NCBI GenBank assembly: GCA_002104945.1
Contig: MCFH01000002.1
Span: 558,001-622,000 of the forward strand
DNA length: 64,000 nt
Direction of reading: 5' to 3'
DNA from: Piromyces finnis
Taxonomy: Eukaryota > Neocallimastigomycota > Neocallimastigomycetes > Neocallimastigales > Neocallimastigaceae
Position 1 is the stretch's first letter. Every line of letters starts with the position of its first letter. Both the position numbers and the translations under genes were made by a program. Below the pieces are notes generated by a model. The model made no database searches. It saw nothing but the letters and a program-made list of their open reading frames with translations, and was not told where the DNA came from. Shown here piece after piece: positions 1 to 11,990 of this stretch.

Positions 1-11
1 AAAAAAAAAAA

Positions 12-318
<307 letters not shown>

Positions 319-565
319 TACTTATTTATTGGTTGATTGGTTGGTTAGTTGGTTAATTTATTATTATAAATTAAACTTCTATAATACTTATTATTAAAAA
401 AAGCTGTTATATATACTTCGTTAAATTGTGATTACTTAATGTAATATAAAATTTTTATTTTTTTTATGATTATTTAGTTTTTAAATTTTCTATTATTATT
501 ATTTTATTTTGATTTCATCATTTAATATTTATAAATATTAAAATGCTGAATAAATATAATTTTTT

Positions 566-1807
566 TTAAGTTATTTCTCTAAAGAGAGATATTTTTCTTA
601 TGAAATAAATGATTATAAAACTAATGAAATAGATAATAAAGGATGATACTGGAACCCACCATAATGTATTGTAAGTGTCATTTGGTATAGCTTGCTTTAA
701 TATTCTAATAATATTATAATGAAGTAAATAAATACCAAATGAACAATCTGATAATGTTATTAATACTTTTTTAAAAGATTTATATTCTATTAATTTGTCA
801 ATATATTTTTTTACAGGGTATTTAAAGAAAACAAATGTTCCTATCGATTCCATAACAACATTAATACAGTGAAAATCTACAAAATAAAAGTCGGTTCTTT
901 TTAAATAAAGTGAATAACCACATCTTAATGCAAAAGTTAATAATGTTCCAAGAATACCAATAATATAAGAGAGGTAGATATAAATCTTTTTTGAAAACTC
1001 TTTATTTAACAGGTATCCTAATAAATAATAAACGATATAACTTCCAGAAATCTCTACTAATAAACTTTTAGTATAATTTGTTATGACTTTAAATTCTTTT
1101 ATTTTAAGATAATCATAAAATATAGTATGAAGAGTTGGAATTAATTGTGATATAATACTAAAAAGAATGCAGGTATACCAAGTAATATGTCTATCTGGTG
1201 TTATTTTTTTAATAATTGGTGTTACCATATAAAGACCAATAACAAAATTTAAATACCAAAGATGGTTATGGTTAGAAACAAGTGTATTTAAAATTGTACT
1301 TGATATTGTTTTTTTATAATTGTGAAAATCTTTATTATTATATATATATTTAAATATATTCTCTTCAAAAACATTATAATATACCGTCCAAAATAAATAA
1401 CTTTTGAAAATACGAAAAATATATTTTGAAAACATCGTTTTACAAGAAAGCTCTTTTTTTGGATTTAAAAATAAAATGCCACTAATCATAATAAATAAAG
1501 GAACACATGTTCTTGAAAAACAATTATAAAAGACCGATATAAAATAATGTTTTGAACCAAACTTTAATGAACGAGTATTCGCTGTATGAGTTAGGACTAC
1601 TAGATAATTGGCATATACTCTTAATGCATCCATCCAATATTCTCTTTTTTTTACATATCTTTCTACAGGGGTTTCTAAACCATTTTCTGTGGTTTTCTCA
1701 ATTAATGTTTGTAATTCATTATTGTCAATAATATCTAAATTTACTTCATTTGAATTCTTATCAGAAAAAACTTCTCCTTCATATTTCTTAATATTAGAGT
1801 AGTCCAT
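566..1807 (-). CDS. Acyltransferase-3 family integral membrane protein
   Basis: Predicted multi-pass membrane O-acyltransferase (Acyl_transf_3 family), which would transfer an acyl group to a sugar or other surface substrate. The substrate is not predictable. Seen: a hydrophilic N-terminus of about 55 residues, then the family signature around residues 58-75 (MDALRVYANYLVVLTH, with the conserved Arg and the His normally taken as catalytic), then about ten hydrophobic segments to the C-terminus. I start at the ATG at 1807. The two codons upstream begin with TTG, and A-rich DNA precedes this ATG as it does the other genes here. Single exon, 413 residues, close to the 350-400 usual for bacterial members. 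The lack of introns and the bacterial-type architecture suggest, but do not prove, horizontal acquisition. Neighbours (a LINE and a microsatellite) give no functional clue. Confidence 0.8.
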   Translation of the reverse strand: MDYSNIKKYEGEVFSDKNSNEVNLDIIDNNELQTLIEKTTENGLETPVERYVKKREYWMDALRVYANYLVVLTHTANTRSLKFGSKHYFISVFYNCFSRTCVPLFIMISGILFLNPKKELSCKTMFSKYIFRIFKSYLFWTVYYNVFEENIFKYIYNNKDFHNYKKTISSTILNTLVSNHNHLWYLNFVIGLYMVTPIIKKITPDRHITWYTCILFSIISQLIPTLHTIFYDYLKIKEFKVITNYTKSLLVEISGSYIVYYLLGYLLNKEFSKKIYIYLSYIIGILGTLLTFALRCGYSLYLKRTDFYFVDFHCINVVMESIGTFVFFKYPVKKYIDKLIEYKSFKKVLITLSDCSFGIYLLHYNIIRILKQAIPNDTYNTLWWVPVSSFIIYFISFIIIYFIRKISLFREIT

Positions 1808-2521
1808 TAACAAAATATTTTTAGCTTATTATTTTAGTGTTGTTTGTTGTTATTACTCTTTATTTTTTACTTTTAACTATAATATATATATTTTTTTTTT
1901 CTCTTTTTAATTTTATGTATATATATGATAATTATAATTCAATTATTTATTCTTTTTTTTTTACAGCCAAGTTTTATTTAAAAATTATTTTACTATATAT
2001 TTTTTCTTTATTTTATATATATATATATTATGTCACATGATTTTTGAACACACATTCTTATTGCACATCGATTATTACAATTCGAATTTAAATATAAGTA
2101 ATATATGTGTATATATAAAAAAAAATTTCTTGATATTACATTTTTAATTTTACATATTTATGTAAATAAAAAATATATATTGAACAATTTTTTATTTATT
2201 TTTTAATATTAAAAAAAAGATAATTTAACCATTTTATAAAATAATAAAATGAAATAATTATAAAAATTATAGAAAAAAAAAAAAAAAAAAAAAAAACTCA
2301 TAAATTTCATAATGTACTTATTTTAATTATTTTTATTCATTATGTTTAACTAAAATAAAATTAAACAAAACATTTAATTTAGCGGTTATAAAAAAATTAA
2401 AAAAGCTTTATAATAAAATAAAATACTTTCATTAATAATATAGAATAAAAAAATAAAATAATAAAAAAAAAAAAAAAAAAAAAAAAAAGAAAAATTAATA
2501 TTAATATTTCATCTTTATACC

Positions 2522-2523
<2 letters not shown>
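1808..2523. other. AT-rich spacer, no gene seen
   Basis: Poly-A and poly-T runs (for example around 2273-2296 and 2463-2488) and otherwise featureless AT-rich sequence between the acyltransferase start and the LINE tail. Short ORFs here consist of homopolymer codons and are not credible. Confidence 0.7.
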
Positions 2524-2577
<54 letters not shown>

Positions 2578-5500
2578 GGCATCAAATATTTTTACACTTT
2601 ATTATTAATTTAATTAAAATTATAATACATGTAATAAAAAATTAAAAATAAATAAAAATAAAAAAAATATGTTTAAATAAACACAAATGAATAAAAATTG
2701 GGTATAATGTATTCTAGTAATTTTAATTAAAGTAAGAAAGCCACTATCATACTAAAGTATAATAATTGTATTTGACTTCCAATGGGACACCGAGCCAAAG
2801 ATCAAAATTTTATCATGGAACAAAATTATGATCTCCATTGGTTGCGCTGGCCCTCCTGGCCTGTCTTACTGTTTCTTCAGCATTGACGCTCTTGGATGTT
2901 GCTTCAAACCTTTTGAACATTGACCATTGCTGGCCAATAGCAAAAGGCATGATTTTGGTTAGAAGTTCCGCGGTTACCGTCAAGAATGGTGTTCCTTCGT
3001 TAGTATCAGATTGAATCTGACGCTTACAAAGTTCTTTCCATTCCCTTGAATTGTAATTAATATTGTTAAAACTTCTTCCCCCAAGAAGGAATTTAAATAT
3101 TTTACTGTACACACTAGAATAATCATACACATTAATATTCACCGGATTATTAGAACTATTACTATCATTAACTAAATTACTATCTAAATTAGAATTATTA
3201 TCTTCACTATTGCTATCATTACTAATATTATTATTTCTATTATTGTTATTATTACTATTGTTACTATTACTATTGTTACTATTACTATTGTTATTACTAC
3301 TATTGTTACTATTACTATTAATGTTATTACTATCTCTACTGATATTATCAATTTCATTATTATTGATAGGACTATTGGAATTACGTTGACTGAAAAAATT
3401 TAATAGCTGAACTATGGAATCATAATGTTTAATACGGATATCTCTAAATGTTGGACAATCTAATAACCAATGTTTAATACTTTGAACACCACACTTGCAA
3501 CATGGACAGTAGTTAGGACAAACTGGATCAACAAATTTGGCAGCTTTGGCAACTCTAGCATCCAACTTGTATCCGCTTCTTGCTTTCAATAGCCAGTAGA
3601 AGCCATAGGCAAACTCTGGGTACTCATAACATAATTTAATAAAATCTTTAGTTTCAATAAATTTATTATCATCATAATATTGCGCTTTGATTGAATTCCC
3701 TTTGAGATCTTTCCAATAAAAGTTTTTAACTGCTTTAACATCTCCATGTTTCTTTAGTTTTTTATCAAGTGTCCTACTTGATTTGCACCACGTGTATTTT
3801 CTAAATTTAGGAATGTAATTGACAAGGTGTGAGATAATACAATTTGAGTTTTTCCATTTGTTAAAACATCTAACCTGAGCTAACGCACATTTGGCTGACA
3901 ATGGAGGAATATTCAAATCTTTTGAGATAGAGTATAAAGATATAAACGATACAGCTTTATGAACTCCGGCAACCCATCGTATTCCTTTGTTAACATGCTT
4001 CTGAGCAATTCTAGACCTAGCTTTGTTGGATCCAAGTAATGGTGCAAAGTATGAAACTCTGCTGATTACTTGTGAGTTAAGTACTAGTTTTTTGAAAGGA
4101 ATAGGAATATTAGGATTTCTTAAGAATTTACTGACTGAGAAAAGTCCTTTCAAAACCTTGTTATTAAGAGCTTTAATTACTGGTTTAAGGGACAGATTCT
4201 TATCAAATGGAACACCAAGATAAGTATAGCAATCAGTAGTTGGAATGGGTTGTCCTGCTAAGTAAAATGTTGGATCTCTCTTGTTCTGATTTTCTATTGA
4301 TTCAGGACGAATCACCATCGTTGAACATTTCTGGATACCAAATTCCATTTCATTATACAGTGCCCATTCATTAACTCTTCTAAGCATCTTTTTTAAGCAT
4401 CCTCTTGTTGGAGCACAAATAACTATATCATCTGCAAAAAGTCCACCACAGCATCGAGTGTCACCTAAACTGACTCCGAGATCTTCGCACTCTCTAAATA
4501 TATCATTAATAAAGAGATTAAAGAGAATAGGAGAAAGAGGGCATCCTTGACGGACTCCTTTCTTCACATCAAAAGATTTCGAGAATTGTCCATCTAATTT
4601 GACATTAGCCTTAGATGTTAAATATAAATTTTTGATAAATTGTAGACTCTTACCTCGGATTCCTAAACAATCTAATTTATGGAGAATATTACCGATTGGG
4701 ACTGAATCGTATGCTTTCCTGAGATCTAAAAAGGCCAAATATGTCTCTTTATTATCTAATTGACGTCTACGGCATATTTCTTGGATTGAAATGAAAAGAC
4801 TAATACTTTCTTCCTTTTTTCGAAAACCAAATTGTTCAGGTCTAATGAAATTATTCTTTAGACCATATTCTGAGATTCTAGTGGTGACAATTTTGGAAAT
4901 CAACTTAATACCATTATTGATAAGTGATATACCTCGATAGTTATCACAATCTGTCAAATCTCCCTTCTTAGGAATAGAAACAATACTGGATTCATTCCAT
5001 GAGTTGGGGAAATCTCCATCCCAAATACGGTTGAATAATTTAAGAATAAAATTTAAACCATGAGCATCATTATCTGAAGTAGTATTACCAGAAGAATTAT
5101 TATCTGTAGCATTATTAGAATCATTACTTGATGGAATTAATGCTTTGTAAAATTCAATTGGAATACCATCCGGACCTGATGCTTTATAATTTGGAGTAGT
5201 GAGGATAGCTGACTTGACTTCATCAATACTAATATCTTGGTTGATATCCCACTCATCAAGCATAGGAAGTGAAAAACGTTTATTCATTGGTTCTTCATAC
5301 CAATGCTCCAAATCAAGACTTACACCACTTGGGTCTGATGCAAGCTTTTCGAAATGATCATGCCACACTTCTAGTTGTTCTTCCGTAGCAACAACTAATT
5401 CTCCATTTTTATTTTTAATTGGTTGAGCAATAAAGAAAGAATCTTTTCCAATTTTTGCAGTTTTCTTGATCCATTTCCAGGCCTTCTTAGGATTATGACT

Positions 5501-6340
5501 CTTCATATACTCACATCCTGTTTTAATCCAATGAAGATATTCTTGCTTCCTAAATTCATTACATCTTTTGTGGATGTAATCAATGAGTTTACGGTAGATT
5601 TTAATTCTTTTAATAAATTCATCTATATCATAAATTCTTTCTTTTTTAAATCTCTTATACAACTTCATTTTGATTTTTTGAAGATTAAAAATTTGTTGTG
5701 AAATATGAAATGAAGACTTTATAACATTATTTGCTGAAGTAATACTGAGCTCGTCTGCAATTGAGAAAGCAGTTGAAGTAAACTCTTTGGAAAGTTCATC
5801 TGTAGAAACATTAGGATCGTTGGATTTTGCTGAAAGTATTTGGAATTTATTATGACTGAGAATAGATTCCTTTTCCTCAATACATTTTAATCTATTCCAT
5901 TTCAGAATTTTCTTAGGAACATTAAAGTCATTAGAAAAATCTTCCATAGGAATAATTTTACCATTAATAAGAAGTGGCTTATGGTCTGATACAGGATAAA
6001 AATTATTTATAAATGATCCTGAGTGAATAAGATCTTTCATCTTCGAATTGATAAGAGCATGGTCAATGTCGGAAGATTGATCACCTCGAGTCCAAGAGAT
6101 AGTAGACCCTCTAAGCGGAAGAATTTCCCAATCTCCTAATCCATTAGTTGATAACCAGTTGGATAATTTTACTTTAGACATATTAAAATCACCAACAAGA
6201 ATCGATGGATGGGATGAATGAGTTTGTAACCACAAGCGAACTTCTAACTTTGCATGATCAACATAGATGTTGTGATGACTATGAGGCATATAAACATTAC
6301 CAATCGAGCATTTGAATCTATTATATTTTATTTTATTCAT
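2524..6340 (-). mobile_element. LINE (non-LTR retrotransposon) copy 1, 5'-truncated, intact ORF, poly(A) tail
   Basis: The element runs right to left. It has an open reading frame from 6340 to 2813, a 3' untranslated region of about 240 bp, and a pure run of about 50 T on the + strand at 2524-2574 that is its poly(A) tail. The 3' UTR is shared almost base for base with the second copy (39344-39576), which fixes the element's 3' end. The 5' end appears truncated because the ORF begins part-way through the endonuclease domain. I found no convincing target-site duplication. Confidence 0.88.
2813..6340 (-). CDS. LINE ORF2-type protein: endonuclease (partial), reverse transcriptase, C-terminal zinc knuckle
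   Basis: Polyprotein for target-primed reverse transcription. Residues 1-115 carry the C-terminal part of an APE-type endonuclease (GDFNM near residue 47, SDHKPLLI near 120), but the domain's first third is missing. Residues about 390-720 are the reverse transcriptase, with the YRGISL block, the RQGCPLSP block and the catalytic box FADDIV near residue 632. Residues about 935-960 hold a Cys/His cluster (CPNYCPCCKC, then H and C) as in LINE C-terminal zinc motifs. An Asn/Ser simple-repeat tract (around 3180-3330 in DNA) separates it from the conserved tail. No RNase H domain is seen. All 1,175 codons are open, so the insertion is young or under constraint. The missing endonuclease start argues against autonomous mobility. 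Confidence 0.93.
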   Translation of the reverse strand: MNKIKYNRFKCSIGNVYMPHSHHNIYVDHAKLEVRLWLQTHSSHPSILVGDFNMSKVKLSNWLSTNGLGDWEILPLRGSTISWTRGDQSSDIDHALINSKMKDLIHSGSFINNFYPVSDHKPLLINGKIIPMEDFSNDFNVPKKILKWNRLKCIEEKESILSHNKFQILSAKSNDPNVSTDELSKEFTSTAFSIADELSITSANNVIKSSFHISQQIFNLQKIKMKLYKRFKKERIYDIDEFIKRIKIYRKLIDYIHKRCNEFRKQEYLHWIKTGCEYMKSHNPKKAWKWIKKTAKIGKDSFFIAQPIKNKNGELVVATEEQLEVWHDHFEKLASDPSGVSLDLEHWYEEPMNKRFSLPMLDEWDINQDISIDEVKSAILTTPNYKASGPDGIPIEFYKALIPSSNDSNNATDNNSSGNTTSDNDAHGLNFILKLFNRIWDGDFPNSWNESSIVSIPKKGDLTDCDNYRGISLINNGIKLISKIVTTRISEYGLKNNFIRPEQFGFRKKEESISLFISIQEICRRRQLDNKETYLAFLDLRKAYDSVPIGNILHKLDCLGIRGKSLQFIKNLYLTSKANVKLDGQFSKSFDVKKGVRQGCPLSPILFNLFINDIFRECEDLGVSLGDTRCCGGLFADDIVICAPTRGCLKKMLRRVNEWALYNEMEFGIQKCSTMVIRPESIENQNKRDPTFYLAGQPIPTTDCYTYLGVPFDKNLSLKPVIKALNNKVLKGLFSVSKFLRNPNIPIPFKKLVLNSQVISRVSYFAPLLGSNKARSRIAQKHVNKGIRWVAGVHKAVSFISLYSISKDLNIPPLSAKCALAQVRCFNKWKNSNCIISHLVNYIPKFRKYTWCKSSRTLDKKLKKHGDVKAVKNFYWKDLKGNSIKAQYYDDNKFIETKDFIKLCYEYPEFAYGFYWLLKARSGYKLDARVAKAAKFVDPVCPNYCPCCKCGVQSIKHWLLDCPTFRDIRIKHYDSIVQLLNFFSQRNSNSPINNNEIDNISRDSNNINSNSNNSSNNNSNSNNSNSNNSNNNNNRNNNISNDSNSEDNNSNLDSNLVNDSNSSNNPVNINVYDYSSVYSKIFKFLLGGRSFNNINYNSREWKELCKRQIQSDTNEGTPFLTVTAELLTKIMPFAIGQQWSMFKRFEATSKSVNAEETVRQARRASATNGDHNFVP

Positions 6341-7291
6341 TTAAAATTTATTTGTTTTTGTCATTGTGCTTTATTGCTATTTTTTTTTTTTTTTAATACT
6401 TTAATTATTATTGTATAAATAATAATGTCGTTATATTTTAAATTCTTTTTCTTAAAAATAATTTAATTGCTTTAATATGATAAGATTTAATTAAAATTAA
6501 TAATGAAAATAAAACAAATAAAAGTAAAAGAAAAAAAATGAAAACTTCATATGTGTTAAGGTTTAACGTTAACAATATACTCCATTTCCAAATATTTTTC
6601 TTTTTTTAATCTTTTATTTTTTATTATTTTCTAATAATTCTATATTACAAATATATATATATATTACTTAATAATGGTTAATTTGTGTTTTTAAATAAGT
6701 ACAGTTGTTTATATATATATATTATTTTTTTAATTTATGTTATTTTTATTTTAAACGTTTGTTTTAAGTATTTTGTTTTGCTTTGCTTTTTGCTTTAATT
6801 TTTTTTTTTTAGTTTGTTTTGTTTATGATTGTATGACGTTTTTTGGTATAAATAAATATTTACTAAAAAATAAAATATTACTTAGTTATCATTTTGGAAT
6901 ATTCATAAATTTATATTTATTTTATATTAATATTAATCAAATTATATATATATATATTGATGTGATTGAAATAAATAATAATAATTGTAATTACGATTTG
7001 AATTATATATAATTTACTGAAAAATAAAAAATAAAACAAAAATTAGAAAAAAAATTAAATTCAAAATATATATACATAATAATTGGACTTTACTGTCCAA
7101 TTACTTATTATATATATTTTTTTTTTTTCTTTAATTAACTTTTAATTCTTTTTCTTTTCGATATAGTGCGTATATAAATGATAATTTGAATTTTATAAAT
7201 AAATTGCACAAAGATAGATAGTTCGATAATAAATACTTCAAAAATATTATAATATAAATTTCATTCTCTAACATTTAAAATCATTTACGAT
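6341..7291. other. AT-rich spacer, no gene seen
   Basis: Spacer between the LINE and the DUF4112 gene. A 79-codon frame on the + strand at 6773-7012 is hydrophobic, made of AT-only codons and without any recognisable domain. I treat it as chance. Confidence 0.7.
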
Positions 7292-8263
7292 TTATTTGTG
7301 TTTTTTATCATTGGTAATATTATTAGCATTATCTGATGTTTCAACACTTGTAACTATGACACCATGTTGATGTTCCTCTGGACAATTTGGACAATTTTCA
7401 GTAGCACCAACAATAAGACCATCAGTGTTCTCAATTTCTTCAAGATCATCATCTGGACCAACACTTTCTGGAAGAGGGTCATATTTTGTATTCATATTGG
7501 TTGGTAATGGAATACCCAAGTGCTCATGAATAAACATAACATCTTTCTTATGATGAGAAGCAAAAGATTTGTATTTATTATAGAAAGCTTGTGGTTCCAT
7601 TTGACCATTAAGCATTTTAGTGAAAGCCTTTGAACGCTTAATAAAGTACTTTTCTAAAATCTTAAAGTTCTTTAAATTAGCCTTGTGGAAGAAATCAGCA
7701 ATATCACCAATAACTGAAATAAAACCAACTGCTGAATCAACAACTAAATTACCAATCATTTTAGAGTAAACCTTTTTATCTAAACCACCCTTTTGAGCAA
7801 TACCAATAAAACCAAGACCAAGGAAAACACCAGCAAAATCACCAATAATTGGAACAAAACCAACCAATGGATCAATTGGGATATTAATACCACCAACAGG
7901 AATACCACTATCAAGTCTCTTTGCATATTTCTTGGCTCTTCTCAATATCTTTGCGTCTTTCTTTGGCATAACAAAAGTGACAGTCTTCTTTTTTCCAATA
8001 AAGTTATCTAAAACACCATTTTTATGGTACTTTGAGACAGTAGTATTATATGGAAATTGGATATTTTCATCATCATCAGAAAAATCGCTATCAGAAAGGT
8101 ATACATGATCATCCTTTAAATATATCTTCTTTAAACGATTATTATTTTGAAGATTGATTGGATTTCTGTTACTTGGCATTGGAGGAACTGAAGAATCAGA
8201 TATGAATGGTCTATCATTTGGAATGTCACCTTCACTGAAATAACCACTTTGTTTTGGACTCAT
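7292..8263 (-). CDS. DUF4112 domain protein
   Basis: Protein of unknown function with a DUF4112 domain at about residues 115-206. The typical duplicated pattern is visible: IPIDPLVGFVPIIGDF, then NLVVDSAVGFISVIGDIADF followed by HKANLKNFKILEKY. Both Gly/Ile/Phe segments are hydrophobic enough to sit in or on a membrane. The N-terminus (about 110 residues) is hydrophilic with an acidic patch (SDSDFSDDDE) and then a basic stretch (KKDAKILRRAKKYAKR). The C-terminus is acidic with two CPNCPEE-like cysteines. I start at the ATG at 8263 (MSPKQ), preceded by GAAAAA. The frame stays open 14 codons further upstream but has no ATG there. Single exon, 323 residues. No neighbour suggests a role. Confidence 0.8.
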   Translation of the reverse strand: MSPKQSGYFSEGDIPNDRPFISDSSVPPMPSNRNPINLQNNNRLKKIYLKDDHVYLSDSDFSDDDENIQFPYNTTVSKYHKNGVLDNFIGKKKTVTFVMPKKDAKILRRAKKYAKRLDSGIPVGGINIPIDPLVGFVPIIGDFAGVFLGLGFIGIAQKGGLDKKVYSKMIGNLVVDSAVGFISVIGDIADFFHKANLKNFKILEKYFIKRSKAFTKMLNGQMEPQAFYNKYKSFASHHKKDVMFIHEHLGIPLPTNMNTKYDPLPESVGPDDDLEEIENTDGLIVGATENCPNCPEEHQHGVIVTSVETSDNANNITNDKKHK

Positions 8264-11249
8264 TTTTTCTTTTATATATTCACTACAATAACTACAAAGT
8301 TCCAATATAAATAATATCTAAGGGGAATTTTATATAAAACAATATTTATAAGTATACAAAATTGTCTAAAGGTAATAATATAATATTTATATTTTTTGAG
8401 TTTTTTAAGGAAATACTTACAATAGAACTGACTATATAATGGAATACTCGAATCGTTTTTGACTAATTTATACTGATAGAAAAAAAAGATTTTATTATAA
8501 ATGGATAAAATCTTTTTTAAAAAAAATTATAAATATACGAAAAAGGTAATAATTCAAAAGTTTGTTTTTAATGGTTTATCTGACTATAAAAATTATTATT
8601 CTATAGTTTTTAACTATTTTTCTGTTATTTTTTTTTTAGTTATTGTTTGTTTTAGTTTTTTAAGCTAATAATTATCAAATTTTACTCTTTTTTTTTCTTT
8701 CGTTTCGTTAAAATATCTTTTTTTTTAATTTATTTCCTATTCAGAAATTAAAAATAAAAAAATATTGTTGATTTTAAAAAAATAAAAATTATTATCGTCT
8801 TTTTTATATTTTTTAAATTTTGAGGTTTCACTAAATAAAATTAATAAACTGTATATATTGTAATATAATGTAATATATATAATATTTTTAATATAATTAG
8901 ATTCATTTAAATGATATACATATTTAGTAAATGTTTAATTTTTTCAATAAACTTTATTATTATATGTTTGGATTAATATAAAACAAAATAAAATATATTA
9001 TTTATATATATATTTTAATAATATCAATATATTTGAAAATATATACAATTATATTATTAATAATTATTTAAATTATTTCAGTTTATAAATATCAAAATAT
9101 TTAATTACATAATATATTACAATATATTATAAATTGTAAAAATATTGTAAACATTTATATTAATGTATTTAAAATATATTTTAAATAAGAACAAACCTTT
9201 CTATAAATATTGACAGTATGTTAAACTTGAATAAATAGTAAGTTTTAATTAATATATATTAAACTATTCATTAAGTTTTAAAAAAAGTATTATAATCAAA
9301 GAATAAAGATTTTTTTAATGAATTTTTAAAAATCGACAACAAAAATCTCTTTATTGATGATGCTATATAATGAATCTATAATAAATATTGTTTTCAGCAT
9401 ATATGCATATATATTAATAATTCATGATATGTGAAACTCTATTAAAAGTGGCTAATTGGATCAAATAATAATCAATAAACTTTAAAAAATTACTAATAAA
9501 AATTTCATAATAACGATTTTATTATGAATTAAGCTTTTTACTATCAATCTTAATTTCAAATATTTTTAATTAATATATTTATTTAAATTAATATTTATTT
9601 ATTCATTTACATTTATATTTAACTTTTATTATTATAATTTATTGTTTAATCCTCCTAATTCTAAATCTAGTAATAATTCTTAATTAATATATGATATTTG
9701 ATTATATTATTCATTATAAACACAATGATATATAATTATAATTATTCAATTAATAAAAAAAGTCAGTTTTAAAGTATATATATAATAAAATAAAATTATT
9801 ATTAGTAATATACACTTTTATAATTTAAATTTTGATGATTAAAAGTATAAAAATTTATAATAAAAAAAAAGTAATTAAAGCCTCCAATCTTGATTTAACT
9901 ATATTATTTAGTATTAATAAAATTCATGGTAAAATCTTAAATAGAATAATATAAGCAAAAATAAGTAAAAATAATTATAACGATAATAATAATATAATGT
10001 ATATATACTACAATTATTATTACAGGACATAATAAAAATTATTTATAATAATATTATATTAATGATAATATTTTAAAAAGAAAGAGTTAATGTTAATAGC
10101 GTTAATAATGATAATAATAAATATTAATAATTAATTATAATTTATTACTTTAGAATAACAAATGAATTATTATTACAGGGCAGACAAGTGATTAATTTAA
10201 AGAATAGTTTGCCACTATTCTTATAAAAAAGATTGATATCAAATGATATTTCTTTATTAATAAAAATCATGATGTATACATTATGTAATAAAAATTTTGT
10301 ATATTTTAATATTAATAATGTAATAGAATGTATCAGTTATTGAAGAGAAAAAAATTAAGAAAAATCTTGAAGAAAATGTTTGGTTAACCTTAATCAAGAG
10401 TCATTACTAATTTTGTTTAAACTTTTTTATAATTAAAAATCCAGCCTTTTTTTTAATCCACTAAAATAGTTTTCATTTTAATAATTAATAATAACAAACT
10501 AAATATAAGCTAAATAATTATTAGTATTTAAAAACTTTATACAGAATTTTTAATTAACTATCAAAAAAAAACAAATAAAAAAGTAAAAGAAATGTTATTA
10601 AATTAACTAAACAAAAGTTATGAGAAAAAAATACTATAAAAATAATTTTTATAAAAAAGGTTATAAAAATATTACAGTCATATTACTTATGATTATTAAT
10701 TATTATTATTACCATTGTTATAAATGATAAAAATAAAAATTTGATATTTTTTAAAATCTATTCCTGTATTGTATTTATAATTTATAATTTATATATTTAT
10801 ATTATTATTGATAAAGATTATAGTTATAAAAAAAAAAAGTTTTTTCTTTAAATAAAATAAAATAAAAAATAATTGATTATCAACTTTTAAGTAATGCTTA
10901 CTATTATTTATTTATTTATTTATATTTTCATTATTATTATTTTTATTTTACAATTCAAAGATTAAGTTAAAGTTAATATTTTTAATAAATTTAAACATGG
11001 GTTAGGTTTATAAATGCATCTAATTTATGAAATTTCAACATTTTAATGATAAGTTATTATAAAATAAAATGCATAACCAATATACATGATAAATTGATTA
11101 TCTTCACTCTATGTTATATCAAAATCAATTAGTATATTAAAATTATTTTATTAGTTTTATTCTATTGAATGAATTAATTTTCTATAATCATTTCTGTTAA
11201 TGCTTATATTTATTATACAAAAAATATATTATTTATTTTATTTATACTT

Positions 11250-11423
<174 letters not shown>

Positions 11424-11555
11424 TTTTATCATCCATTATAATTATATAATTATAATTTCAAAATTAAAACTTTACTTATACCTTACTACTAATTATTTAA
11501 CATAAATGTATTATAAATAATTAGCAGATTTAATATTAAAAAGAATAAAAAATAA

Positions 11556-11990
11556 TATGTACCATTTTTTTCATCATTAATCACTGTCACTTTTTCTTTA
11601 ACACTCTTTTCTTACTACTTTTTTATATCTTTTTCTATTATAACTCCCTTCTTTTTTTTTTTTACTGCTATCATTACTTTTTTATTATTCCTTCTTCTTC
11701 TTCTATTTACTACTATCTTCATTTTACTATTATTATTAATAATAATTTATAATATTTTCTTTTATTTTAATGTTATTTATTCTTTCATTATTATTGTCTT
11801 TTATCAACTTCTGTTCCTATATCACCTATTAGTAATTTTTCATCCTTTTTCTATTATTACTATTTTTATTATTTTTTTTTTTTACATAATTTTTTTATAC
11901 TTTTACTGTTTTTACTTTTTTTTTTTATTTTCTTCAATATTTATTATATTTTTTTTTATTATTACTTTTAAACCTTTTTATTTATATTAT
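11556..11990. other. Strand-asymmetric, G-depleted tract
   Basis: For more than 400 bp the + strand contains T, A and scattered C but almost no G, with motifs such as CTTCTTCTTC and TCTATTATTAC. Read on the - strand it is a purine-rich AAT/GAA/AGT sequence that resembles decayed Asn/Glu/Lys/Ser low-complexity coding DNA. It has stops in every frame, so no gene is called. Confidence 0.5.
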
